In this document: piece after piece, positions 43,142-51,730 of the stretch | How positions within the stretch are numbered: the first letter of the stretch is position 1 | Layout of the letters: each line of letters begins with the position of its first letter | Assembly: GCA_023426245.1 (NCBI GenBank) | Contig: JAFABB010000060.1 | Location: 4,689-68,688 of the forward strand | Direction of reading: 5' to 3' | Length of the DNA: 64,000 bases | Source of the DNA: Bacillota bacterium | Lineage (GTDB): Bacteria > Bacillota > UBA4882 > UBA8346 | Notes under the pieces: generated by a model | Seen by the model: only the letters and a program-made list of their open reading frames with translations | The model's database searches: none | What the model was told of the DNA's origin: nothing | Translations under genes and position numbers: made by a program

Positions 43142-43180
43142 ATCCGACATCATCGGGCACCCACTGTCGGATATCCCGAT
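43142..43180 (+). promoter_or_regulatory. Interleaved inverted repeats in the AraC leader
   Basis: ATCCGACA (43142-43149) pairs with TGTCGGAT (43165-43172), while ATCGGG (43152-43157) pairs with CCCGAT (43175-43180). The two stems exclude or interlock with each other. They lie 40 nt before the AraC start. Confidence 0.45.
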
Positions 43181-43219
43181 TGAATTTCTGCTATTCTATC
43201 CATGGAGGAGGTCATCGTC

Positions 43220-44095
43220 ATGGGGTTGCTTGAAAATATGAATAGCGCTTTAGATTACATTGAAGAAAATCTGGCAGAGGAAATTGATTATAAAAAAATA
43301 GCAAGACTGGCGCTCTGTTCCGAGTACCATTTTAAAAGGATGTTCTCTTTCCTGGCAGGGGTTACTCTATCGGAATATATTCGCCGCCGACGCCTAACCC
43401 TTGCAGCATTCGAGCTAATTGCCAGTGATTTAAAAATCATGGATCTTGCCGTTAAATATGGGTATAGTTCACCGGACTCATTTACAAGAGCTTTCCAAAT
43501 TGTTCATGGTCTAACACCTTCGGAAGCCAGGAATATCGGTCAAGCACTCAAAGCTTATCCCCGCATGACCTTCCAATTAACGATTCAAGGAGGAGACGAA
43601 ATGAATTACCGTATTGAAAGAAAAGAAAACTTTCGAATTATTGGAATCAAAAAAAGAGTTCCAATCCGCTTTAACGGAGTCAATCCCGAGATTGCCGCGA
43701 TGTGGCAATCCTTAGACAGCGAGCTGATTAACAAACTGAAAAGCCTCTCCAACATAGAACCAATGGGATTAATTAGCGCATCGGCTAATTTTTCCGAAGG
43801 TCGAATGGAAGAACAAGGTGAACTCGACCATTATATTGGAGTTGCAACCACCGAAAAGTGTCCAATCAACTTTACATGCCTTGAAGTTCCCGCCACGACG
43901 TGGGGAGAATTCGAAGCGGTCGGCCCATTCCCAAATAAGCTTCAAGAAGTCTGGGGACGCATCTATTCCGAATGGTTTCCTTCATCCAACTATGAACTGT
44001 CCGAAGGTCCGGAAATCTTATGGAATGAGCATAAGGATATAACCGTGCCGAACTTCCGGAGTCAAATCTGGATACCGGTTGTAAAAAGACCATAA
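43220..44095 (+). CDS. AraC-family regulator with GyrI-like effector domain
   Basis: 291 residues. The N-terminal AraC helix-turn-helix pair (SALDYIEENLAEEIDYKKIA, EYHFKRMFSFLAGVTLSEYI, YGYSSPDSFTRAFQ) is joined to a C-terminal GyrI/BmrR-like small-molecule domain (MNYRIERKENFRIIGIKKRV, then YIGVATTE, then WGRIYSEWFPSSNYELSEGP). Such proteins sense drugs or metabolites. The ATG at 43220 is chosen because GGAGGAGG lies 10 nt upstream; the ATG at 43202 overlaps it. The MFS exporter 370 nt downstream may be its target. Confidence 0.9.
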   Translation: MGLLENMNSALDYIEENLAEEIDYKKIARLALCSEYHFKRMFSFLAGVTLSEYIRRRRLTLAAFELIASDLKIMDLAVKYGYSSPDSFTRAFQIVHGLTPSEARNIGQALKAYPRMTFQLTIQGGDEMNYRIERKENFRIIGIKKRVPIRFNGVNPEIAAMWQSLDSELINKLKSLSNIEPMGLISASANFSEGRMEEQGELDHYIGVATTEKCPINFTCLEVPATTWGEFEAVGPFPNKLQEVWGRIYSEWFPSSNYELSEGPEILWNEHKDITVPNFRSQIWIPVVKRP

Positions 44096-44281
44096 GATAA
44101 AAATCAATTCAATCAATACCCATTCAAGATCGAGTCCGTTCTTTAGTTCACCTCTTTGGGTTCCCCGTCCAAAAATTCATTGCAATTCAAGGGACCATGG
44201 TAAAATATCGCAACCGGTATTCTTCGGCTAGCTTGGGGTCAAATTGCCTTTCGCAAATCATCCGTTAATTGCTTAGCCTTC

Positions 44282-44320
44282 CGTTCAAGCCGGAAACTTG
44301 GCAAATTGCCGGCTTGAACG
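44282..44320. terminator. Perfect hairpin upstream of MFS gene
   Basis: 12-bp arms CGTTCAAGCCGG / CCGGCTTGAACG with a 15-nt loop. No T-run follows on the plus strand. It could end the AraC transcript or control the MFS gene. Confidence 0.5.
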
Positions 44321-44465
44321 ATTATATCACCGGAACCGTACCTATATCGGGTACTTACAAATACTAAACTTTCAGTTTATAATAAACTCATTAAAAGCTC
44401 CTAAAGATTCCGGAGATATGATTTACAAACCAAACAAGTCCCAAAAGCAAAGGCAGGTTCAACCC

Positions 44466-45653
44466 ATGAATAACGTCCACCCTAAAATCACGGAATTCCC
44501 CCAATGGATTACAGTTTTATTGGCTGTTGCTTGTGGAGTGATCGTAGCAAATCTTTATTACGCTCAACCCCTAATCGGTCCCATTAGCACGGATATTCAT
44601 CTTCCCCTATCATCTGCGGGATTCATCGTAACCCTAACTCAAATCGGTTATGGGATCGGCCTATTATTTATTGTTCCACTATCTGATATTATCGAAAACC
44701 GGCGCTTGGTAACCGCCGTATTGGTCATTGCGATTAGCGCATTAATCGGCGCTGGTCTATCGCGCAACGCCATCGTCTTTCTGATCACAACGTTGTTTAT
44801 TGGGATAGGCTCTGTAACCGCACAAATATTAGTACCCTACGCATCCTACTTAGCTCCGGAAGAACGACGGGGTCAAGTGGTCGGCAAGGTAATGAGCGGG
44901 CTATTGTTAGGAATCATGTTGGCGCGGCCCATTGCCAGTTTTGTCACGGATCTTTGGGGTTGGCACGCGGTTTTTATTCTCTCGACCGCCATGACGTCTG
45001 GTTTAACCGTGGTATTGGCATTCATTCTTCCCCGGCGAAAACCTACACCAACTCTTGACTACGGCAGTTTAATCCGTTCGATGGGATCCCTTTTTGCAAC
45101 CAAAACGGTTTTACGCCGCCGGGCATTCTATCAGGCTTGTCTATTCGGCGCATTCAGTTTATTTTGGACAACAACCCCTTTATGGCTGGCGCAACATTTT
45201 AATCTTTCCCAGCGAGGTATCGCCCTATTTGCCCTTGCCGGTGTCGCCGGCGCAATAGCGGCTCCCATGGCCGGGAGGCTTGCCGATAAGGGCTTTACAA
45301 AACCATTGACCGGTCTTGCCATTGTCATTGCCATCCTCTCGTTTGCCATGACCCTTTTGGTTAAAGATGCATCGGCTATCGCTTTAACGTTGTTTATCAT
45401 AGCAGCCATTAGTCTGGATATGGCGGTTTCCGGCAATCTCGTTCTCGGGCAGCGGGCTATTTATTCGCTGGGCAGTGAAATACGGGGGCGTGTCAACGGA
45501 GTATTCATGGCCGTATTCTTTACCGGCGGGGCGATCGGCTCCGCATTGGGCGGCTGGGGGTATGCGCGCGGCGGCTGGATGCTGGCATCCCTTTTCGGAC
45601 TGATCATGCCGGTTATTGCATTATCCTATTATCTCACGGAAAGAAACAACTAG
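44466..45653 (+). CDS. Major facilitator superfamily transporter
   Basis: 395 residues with twelve predicted helices. The helix 2-3 loop motif is LSDIIENRRLV, and the first helix has VANLYYAQPLIG, typical of the YwfA/YfmO-like exporter group. A second-half loop LADKGFTKP mirrors the first. It is likely a proton-driven drug or metabolite exporter. The ATG at 44466 is preceded by AAAGGCAGG; an upstream in-frame extension to 44298 covers the hairpin region and is not credible. Confidence 0.9.
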   Translation: MNNVHPKITEFPQWITVLLAVACGVIVANLYYAQPLIGPISTDIHLPLSSAGFIVTLTQIGYGIGLLFIVPLSDIIENRRLVTAVLVIAISALIGAGLSRNAIVFLITTLFIGIGSVTAQILVPYASYLAPEERRGQVVGKVMSGLLLGIMLARPIASFVTDLWGWHAVFILSTAMTSGLTVVLAFILPRRKPTPTLDYGSLIRSMGSLFATKTVLRRRAFYQACLFGAFSLFWTTTPLWLAQHFNLSQRGIALFALAGVAGAIAAPMAGRLADKGFTKPLTGLAIVIAILSFAMTLLVKDASAIALTLFIIAAISLDMAVSGNLVLGQRAIYSLGSEIRGRVNGVFMAVFFTGGAIGSALGGWGYARGGWMLASLFGLIMPVIALSYYLTERNN

Positions 45654-45792
45654 CTTTTTTAAGGCCCGCGTATGGTTATAATATACCCAAAAGACTTGTC
45701 TTTCCCCCATTTGTCAAAAAGTTGCCGGGGTATATTTTTTTAACGGGGGGGGATTTTATGAGTAGACATAGATAACCGAGGTACCCAAGTCA

Positions 45793-46248
45793 TTGTTCAA
45801 AGACAGGCTATTACGAGGAGCGGTAGCTGGGATAATCGCCGCTCTTTATCATTTAATTTGGAATCTATCCTCCCAATATCTTTTCCACTTTGCCAGAGTG
45901 ACCTGGTTTGAATCCATGAGCCAAGTCATTGCCGGACACTCCATAACAAGCACGATGGACTTTATCGTCTCTACCGGTTACCTGCTGATCTGGAATGGAT
46001 TCTTAGGCGCGCTCTTCATCCGTTTCGTAATCCCCGACCGGGATGGAAGCTATATCGGAAGAGCGATCGGATTTAGTTTTATCGCCTGGTTTTTTCTCCA
46101 GGCGATTGGGACCATGCATCATGTAAAGACACTGGATAATGTGGCCTGGCAGACCATACTATCCAATTGGATTGACGTCATCATCTTTGGGGTTGTTTTG
46201 GGCCGGCTCACTCAAAAATGGGATCAACGCGAAGCAAAAAAGCGCTAA
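45793..46248 (+). CDS. Four-helix membrane protein, paralog family member 1
   Basis: 151 residues with four hydrophobic segments. It starts LFKDRLLRGAVAGIIAALYH and ends VIIFGVVLGRLTQKW. It shares size, topology and motifs (xRxxRGxxxGxxxG at the N-terminus, Gly-rich fourth helix) with the proteins at 49097, 51281 and 51727. The start is TTG with GAGG 11 nt upstream; no better codon is in frame. Function unknown. Confidence 0.7.
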   Translation: MFKDRLLRGAVAGIIAALYHLIWNLSSQYLFHFARVTWFESMSQVIAGHSITSTMDFIVSTGYLLIWNGFLGALFIRFVIPDRDGSYIGRAIGFSFIAWFFLQAIGTMHHVKTLDNVAWQTILSNWIDVIIFGVVLGRLTQKWDQREAKKR

Positions 46249-46595
46249 CATCTTGGAAAACCTAATACAAAAGGCCTCCCGAGAAATAATTTTAAATCCA
46301 TTGGAATATTTTCATTTGGAGCCGATGTTTCCTTTTTTCTCTCAAGGATATGTTTATAGAAAGCGTTCCCAGAAAATAGTCCTCCGGTTTTCCGCAGATT
46401 TCATTGGCCGGCCGGGCAGGAACGGGCCATCCGATTCAAACGAAATAGTAAGGTAACCGTAAGATTCTTTTGTATTTTTTTCCATTTTGATTTATAATTT
46501 TTATCAGGAATGGTATTTGTTTACAATTTAAAAAAATTAAAAACCTTTCCCTGCCTTCCAGTAACAAAAATAACTTCTTTCAAGGAGGTTACCCC
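46249..46595. other. Non-coding stretch
   Basis: An open frame on the plus strand here has no ribosome site and random composition. An A/T-rich region near 46480-46540 probably holds the promoter of the disrupted gene at 46596. Confidence 0.45.
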
Positions 46596-46751
46596 ATGCT
46601 AAACCGAACTGTGGAAGTTTCCCTCCGCGATTTCCAGCAAAAACTGGATGCCTGTAAAACCAAAATCGTGTTCCAACAATTGCTGGCCCAATCTCTTCTG
46701 GCGGAGTTTGAGTCTTTATCCTCCGATATCGAATCTTTAAAACAAGCCCTT

Positions 46752-46982
46752 GGTGCTTCATTCCGGGAAACCGGGGCTACGTCATCCGAAGTTGGTGTTC
46801 CATCGCCCGGTAACGGGTCTTCATCGGAGAATTTTGGTGTACCATCCCTCAATAATGGGTCTTCATCACAGAATTTTGGTGTTACATCATGGAAACCAAA
46901 TTCTTCAACATCGAATCATGGCGTTCAGGCGATTCAATCCGCATCGCCATTACCAAGTGACGGCGCTTCCATCCGGAAATTG
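46752..46982 (+). repeat. In-frame 21-nt (seven-residue) repeat array
   Basis: About eleven units such as GVPSPGN, GSSSENF, GVPSLNN, GSSSQNF and GVTSWKP. The best copies are 42 nt apart (GGTGTNCCATC blocks at 46794 and 46836). It encodes the flexible linker of the winged-helix protein. Confidence 0.75.
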
Positions 46983-47416
46983 TCTTCGCTGATCCGGCAG
47001 TCGGCAAAGGAATCCTTGAAAATTTCTTACAGCAAGCCCAATATCCCCGGCCGGATGGCCCAGATTATCCTGACTATCAATGAAAAGAAAAGACTTTCAG
47101 TCGCGGAGATGCGGCAGATCACCGGTGTATCGAGAAATTCCCTTGGGCGCGATATCAAAGTCCTCAAACTTCTGGGCTGGCTTGAATTCCACGGGAGCCG
47201 CAAAAACGGTTACTTTACATTAACCTCTTCATTTCCGGGGGTTTTCTAGATCCTAAAGGGAAATGGATCAATTTGGAAGCGCAACTTGAAACTTGGTTTA
47301 ACGGAAAAATCATGTCAAAAAAACCAATCAACGAGCTGAAATATTATTGGAACAGATCGCCTGACCGTAAAAAACTCCAAGCCCTCTGGGACGCCCGGGA
47401 TTATACGGACTCTGCT

Positions 47417-47532
47417 GAGGCTGTCTAAAAAGCAATTCGAAATCAATAAGAAATACAATATATAGCTTCATCGAAAGGTCGGTTTCAATATATTGTATTT
47501 CTTTATCGTCAAATTTCCTTTTGAGACAGCCC
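47417..47532. repeat. Dispersed hairpin element, copy D, inserted in a gene
   Basis: Ends GAGGCTGTCTAAAA and TTTTGAGACAGCCCC are inverted, with the core GAAATACAATATAT / ATATATTGTATTTC. Coding sequence of one protein lies on both sides, so insertion is recent enough to be seen. GAG flanks both ends and may be a 3-bp target duplication. Confidence 0.78.
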
Positions 47533-47630
47533 CGAGTCTTAAACGCCCGCATCGAAGTGGACGAACTGTTGAATGCGTATCAAAAAGTAACCCCAAAACG
47601 GAAAATGAAATAAACTTGCCGAAGGCAGAT

Positions 47631-48266
47631 TCAATATCCTAATGCTTTACCAACGATAATTACTTTTATCCGCCCTTTGGTGAATTGTCTCTTGATAACC
47701 ACGAAATCATTGCAAATCCTTTCATCGCTTTTACAATCCACACAATAACCCAATGAAGCGCACGGCGTATTCTTGTTTAACCTTTGGGCATCCAGTGGGG
47801 CGGCATGATTTCTGGCCCTTTTTTCAGCTTCCTCTAAATCCTTAACAATCTTATTGATTCCGGCAACAACAATCACTTGTTCCGGCCCATAAATCATTGC
47901 CGCAACCCTGCTGCCGTTTCCGTCAATATTGTACAACTCCCCCTCCTCCGTTAAGGCGTTGGTGCTGCATAAAAAAGTGTCGGCGCTGAAGCTTCGACGG
48001 TATATTTGCTTCTTTTCTTCCCGGGTAATTTCCGCCCGGTATTTATCGAGAAAATTGTATTTACCATTCCGCAAAAGTTCAATTATACCGGTTTCAAACA
48101 GCGTCATTGAGTCTCCCACGGCCACTGTCGAATTTTCGGATACCCATTCCTGGATTTTCGCATGTAACTCTGATTCATTGGTGACAAAAACAGCGCTAAA
48201 ATTATGTCTTTCAAGATTGGCGATGGTCCTTGCCACCCGCTTTTCGATATCAACGTTTTGAGCCAC
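47631..48266 (-). CDS. LUD domain protein (LutC/DUF162 type)
   Basis: 211 residues. The LUD pattern is clear: SAVFVTNESELHAKIQEW, then STVAVGDSMTLFETGII, then STNALTEEGELYNIDGNGSR, GPEQVIVVAGINKIV, and the cysteines CASLGYCVDCKSDERIC. Members take part in lactate or related organic-acid oxidation, or are of unknown role when alone, as here. The start is GTG with AAAGGAG 11 nt upstream. No lutA or lutB neighbour is present. Confidence 0.88.
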   Translation of the reverse strand: MAQNVDIEKRVARTIANLERHNFSAVFVTNESELHAKIQEWVSENSTVAVGDSMTLFETGIIELLRNGKYNFLDKYRAEITREEKKQIYRRSFSADTFLCSTNALTEEGELYNIDGNGSRVAAMIYGPEQVIVVAGINKIVKDLEEAEKRARNHAAPLDAQRLNKNTPCASLGYCVDCKSDERICNDFVVIKRQFTKGRIKVIIVGKALGY

Positions 48267-48322
48267 CGGCAGCTATACTCCTTTACAATAGTCCATGATT
48301 TCTCCTTTTCATACCAATACAA

Positions 48323-48889
48323 TTACCGGATATAGGTTATAAAATCCGGGTTTGCTTGCCGAACTCCATCTGTAGCGGCTTTTTTATAACCGATTACAGC
48401 CGCATAGTATGGTTTGTAACTCTCGGGTATTTTGAGTTCTTTCTGCAGTTGCGGGCCTTGGGGCGAATTCAGCGCAAACATTACAAAATGAATCCAACAT
48501 GACCCCAGCCCAATCGATTCTGCCGCCAGCAGCAAATTCTGCGCAGCAGCGGCGCAATCTGCTTCAAGAGGTATGGGCGCCCGCCCGTCACCGGAGATTA
48601 TGATCAGTGTCGGGGCACCATAGAAACAATTGTACTTCTCATTATTGGCTATTTCCCTTAATCCCTCTATATCCAGTTGCTTAGCGGCTTCTTTCGCCAG
48701 GAAATTCAATTTGTCGAGCAATTCTTTGTTCTGGATTACCGTAAAATGCCGAGCCTGTTCCCAGGCGTATGGAGCGGTCTGCCCTGCTTCCAATACCGCT
48801 TGTAACTCTTCCTCTTTGATTTGTTGATCCTTAAAACTTCTGACACTTCTGCGATGTTGAATGGTTTTCAAGGTTTCATTGGTTATCAT
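48323..48889 (-). CDS. Nitroreductase family FMN protein
   Basis: 188 residues. The N-terminal IQHRRSVRSFKDQQI binds the FMN phosphate; EAGQTAPYAWEQARHFTVI, then DCAAAAQNLLLAAESIGLGSCWI complete the family pattern. It is a dimeric FMN oxidoreductase of unknown substrate. It lies 57 nt upstream of the LUD gene on the same strand, so the two may be co-transcribed. Confidence 0.92.
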   Translation of the reverse strand: MITNETLKTIQHRRSVRSFKDQQIKEEELQAVLEAGQTAPYAWEQARHFTVIQNKELLDKLNFLAKEAAKQLDIEGLREIANNEKYNCFYGAPTLIIISGDGRAPIPLEADCAAAAQNLLLAAESIGLGSCWIHFVMFALNSPQGPQLQKELKIPESYKPYYAAVIGYKKAATDGVRQANPDFITYIR

Positions 48890-49096
48890 TGAATTCCCTT
48901 CATCACTCGTTTTTTACTGATTATTTCCTTCCATAATTAGTTTTCGATAGTTTCCCATAGATTACCTTCCGGAAAATAATCAGCACTCTTTTTTATCAGG
49001 GACAAAATAACTCTATGGAAAGAGAAAGGGAGATAGAGAAAAATTTCGTAAAGCAGGAGGTTGGTTATTGGATTGTAAACATCGGATGGGTCCGCA

Positions 49097-49576
49097 TCAA
49101 TCATGAATTTGACTGCCCCAACGGTTTTTTCTTAGATAAATCATTTGGTAGGATTCCGCTAAAAATACCCCGAATAATAATGAGCTGAGCAAGTTCTCTG
49201 CCGCTCCCTTGAAACTTACCACCAGAACATAGGGAACCTTGAATAGAAGAACCAGGGCGAAAATAAAATACCAGAAATTGAGGGCGAAAAAAATTCCTTT
49301 CAATAATAAATACTTGGTTGAAACCCTATCAATGATACAAATGAAGAGGACTCCCAACGTGGCGGACAAGCCGCTCTGGACAAAAAAAGCCAGCAAATTT
49401 TCGGGGAAACCATGAAACTGCCTGCCGTAAGCGAGTAGTCCGGCGTAATCCATAAACCGGATCTGGCCGAACTTTAAAAAATCAATCAAAACAATGTCGA
49501 CAAAACTAATAAGGGTACCGGAAATGCCTCCGACAACCAATCCGGGTATAAAGTTATCATCAAATGTTTTGGCCAA
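49097..49576 (-). CDS. Four-helix membrane protein, paralog family member 2
   Basis: 159 residues with four membrane segments. Shared family features are the N-terminal glycine ladder (GLVVGGISGTLISF), FMDYAGLLAYGR before helix 2, YLLLKGIFFALNFWY, LLFKVPYVLVV, and NLLSSLLFGVFLAE in helix 4. The start is TTG with GGAGG 10 nt upstream. Function unknown; see members at 45793, 51281 and 51727. Confidence 0.75.
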   Translation of the reverse strand: MAKTFDDNFIPGLVVGGISGTLISFVDIVLIDFLKFGQIRFMDYAGLLAYGRQFHGFPENLLAFFVQSGLSATLGVLFICIIDRVSTKYLLLKGIFFALNFWYFIFALVLLFKVPYVLVVSFKGAAENLLSSLLFGVFLAESYQMIYLRKNRWGSQIHD

Positions 49577-49617
49577 CGGCTGGTATCCTCCGTAGGGATG
49601 AACACAAAATCATTACG

Positions 49618-50124
49618 CTATGAATCATTTTTCGCCAAGCGGCTGGTTTTCATAAACACCACTGTAACTGTAGCCCACCAGCCCAAGAAGGTTAAATAAC
49701 TGAAAAAGGGGTAAAACCCAGGCTTAAAATCAAACAAACCGGCATTATGGACCATCAAACCATAGCCAACACTATAGGCCGCGAAAGTCAGCATATAAAG
49801 ATAATGGGCTACCCCTTTTCGCGGCAGGAAATACAGAAACAACATCACCGTAAAAGTCCAACAAGGGGGAGAAAGAAAGTTTTGCCCCACAACGTTAAAG
49901 ATGCCTTGATTTTTGAACCAAATAAGATGGAAAACATTTTGGTACAAGGCGACAACTACCATATCGCCCAACCCGCCGAGTAAAAATCCGTAAATTAAAT
50001 ACTCTTTGTAGTCTTTTCTGGGAATAAAAATAAGCGACAGGCTGAACAAAACGACTAAAAAAATCGGATATACCCATGGAGTAATCATAAAAAAAGCTCT
50101 CGCTTTCCCGCTTTCCTGTAACAT
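49618..50124 (-). CDS. CBO0543-like membrane protein
   Basis: 168 residues with about five membrane segments. The motif WFKNQGIFNVVGQNFLSPP followed by CWTFTVMLF is characteristic of CBO0543-type proteins of spore-forming clostridia and bacilli, whose function is unknown. The ATG at 50124 is used; an inner ATG giving MITPWVYPIFL is also possible. It is 41 nt upstream of a member of the four-helix paralog family on the same strand. Confidence 0.75.
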   Translation of the reverse strand: MLQESGKARAFFMITPWVYPIFLVVLFSLSLIFIPRKDYKEYLIYGFLLGGLGDMVVVALYQNVFHLIWFKNQGIFNVVGQNFLSPPCWTFTVMLFLYFLPRKGVAHYLYMLTFAAYSVGYGLMVHNAGLFDFKPGFYPFFSYLTFLGWWATVTVVFMKTSRLAKNDS

Positions 50125-50229
50125 TAATTATTCCCAAAGAACCGATTCATATTTATATTAAGATTGGAATCCTTTTCTTTTCCTCCCCACATCCAAGGGC
50201 TCACACATCTGTGCCACCCTGATTTGCAT

Positions 50230-50577
50230 TCATTTTTCAAGCCAGATGCTTTTCCCCCATTCTTTGATTGACTACATAATTGGCCTCAAACTTTGCCCTT
50301 ATTCAGTCAATTCGTATTCTACCTTTGGAGGAATTTGGGTATAGATTTTGCGGTTAACAATGTGAAACTCTTCAAACTTCTTTAATTGTTGGATCAGCAT
50401 TTTTTCGGTAATCCCCGGAATACTTCTTTTTAAGGCGCTAAATCGGATCGGCCCGTCCTGTAATGTCCACAAAACCCACATACTCCATTTACCCCCGATA
50501 AGGTTGATTGTAAAATCGATCGGACATTTTTCTCGATTAGTATTGATATTTTCCATAATGTTCGGTCCTTTTAACAA
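50230..50577 (-). pseudogene. HxlR-type regulator with two in-frame nonsense codons
   Basis: The winged helix is intact (CPIDFTINLIGGKWSMWVLW, then RFSALKRSIPGITEKMLIQQ, then KVEYELTE), but the frame stops at 50299. Reading through gives GQSLRPIM, another stop, then SIKEWGKSIWLEK, the normal family C-terminus. So AAA to TAA and TAT to TAG type changes have cut the last 20-odd residues. The 92-residue remnant could still bind DNA. It is divergent from a broken flavin-reductase gene. Confidence 0.75.
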
Positions 50578-50685
50578 TATTCAAGCTTACCTTTTGTATC
50601 GTATTATACTTTGAAGTCAGAACTTGTGCAATTTACAGTTTTGCCATTATAGGGATAAAGAAATAAACCCATAAGGAGTTCAAAA

Positions 50686-51191
50686 ATGCCCAAAATCAAA
50701 TTAGGAATGAAGAACTGTTTATATCCGAACCAATAATACTTGCCGGAGTTACCATCAACGGAAAGCCGAGTTACACAACGGTATCCTATTGCGCCATTGC
50801 AAACCGGGATCCTGCCATGATGGCTGTATCCCTCAATAAATTACATTACATAACTGAGGGAATTAACAAGACCAACCGTTTTAGTATCAACATTCCCCCG
50901 GTAGATATCCTCGAAAAGGCCGATTATTGCGGTCTGATTTCCGGTAGGAATATGGATAAATCCAATTTATTCAAGACTTTTTATGGCGTACTTGAAGATG
51001 TGCCGATGAGCGAAGAATGCCCGATCAATATGGAAATCAAGGTAATACATTCTTTGGAACTGGAAGGAACCAATCAATTCATTATCGGACGGATTATCGA
51101 ATCATACTGCGAAGAAAAGTATATGACCAATCATTTTCCGGATTTAAAAAAGATAAACCCCATTTTATTGTCCTTGGATGAATCTAATTAA
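50686..51191 (+). pseudogene. Frameshifted flavoredoxin-type flavin reductase
   Basis: The frame starts at ATG 50686 after AAGGAG and gives MPKIKLGMKNCLYP. Near 50726 one base (a G in CCGGAA) is missing. Coding continues in the next frame as EPIILAGVTINGKPSYTTVS, then YCAIANRDPAMMAVSLNK and on to 51191 (FYGVLEDVPMSEECPINMEI). The flavin-reductase-like domain is otherwise full length. HxlR regulators often control such genes, and here both are damaged. Confidence 0.78.
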
Positions 51192-51280
51192 TAATGTAGG
51201 AGAAGTAATCGGGAAAGCCTGGTCGGCCGGCAAACGCCTCATTGATTCCAGTCAAAGGCCAAAATGAAAGTGTATTGGCA

Positions 51281-51730
51281 TTATCGGTAAACTTTTAAAC
51301 GGTTGTCAAACCATTGTAAACAATAACCCAATACCAACCCCCAGAGCGATGCCTCGATAAAGTTGGCCACGGCCGTCTTGCCGGGTATCACTAAAAGAGC
51401 CGGCACTTTAAACAAAACGGTTAGAGTAAAAGCGAAAAACCAAAAAGCAATGCTTAAGAGCCAACATTTCAGCAAATAATTGGCGCTGGTTAATTTGGGG
51501 ATAACGAAGGCAATGATCACTCCCAAAATACCGCACAATACAAATACCGCCAGTGTGGCGAATATTTCCTCGCTCAAATTACCACTTTTCCGTCCGTAAA
51601 TTAAGATAGCGGCAAAACTCGACCAACGGAGGGTTGTCCAGTGGAGTACGAAAGCAACCAACGAAAAAATCAACGTTGGTATCCCCGCTATGACTCCGGA
51701 TAAAAAACCTCTGGTGAATCTATCTTTCAT
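51281..51730 (-). CDS. Four-helix membrane protein, paralog family member 3
   Basis: 149 residues. MKDRFTRGFLSGVIAG start, RWSSFAAILIYGRK, YLLKCWLLSIAFWFFAFTL, LFKVPALLVIP, and NFIEASLWGLVLGY follow the family plan. The ATG at 51730 overlaps the stop of the upstream paralog as ATGA, so the two are translationally coupled and may form a heteromer. Function unknown. Confidence 0.8.
   Translation of the reverse strand: MKDRFTRGFLSGVIAGIPTLIFSLVAFVLHWTTLRWSSFAAILIYGRKSGNLSEEIFATLAVFVLCGILGVIIAFVIPKLTSANYLLKCWLLSIAFWFFAFTLTVLFKVPALLVIPGKTAVANFIEASLWGLVLGYCLQWFDNRLKVYR

Larger units (their letters stand above)
46596..47613 (+). pseudogene. Disrupted winged-helix DNA-binding protein with heptad-repeat linker
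   Basis: The intact reading frame gives 217 residues: a helical N-terminus (SLRDFQQKLDACKTKI), a Ser/Gly/Asn linker of seven-residue repeats, and a winged helix (SVAEMRQITGVSRNSLGRDI, then LKLLGWLEFHG). It stops at 47249, but coding clearly continues in another frame (FLDPKGKWINLEAQLETW, then MSKKPINELKYYWNRSPDRK) if the G-run near 47237 had six instead of five Gs. It is then interrupted by a hairpin element at 47417-47532 and resumes as VLNARIEVDELLNAYQKVTP to a TAA at 47611. So it carries one frameshift and one insertion. The 217-residue part may still be made. Confidence 0.7.

Noticed and set aside
46139..46456. 105-residue frame on the plus strand
   Set aside because: No ribosome site, overlaps a better gene at its start, and the sequence shows no domain pattern.
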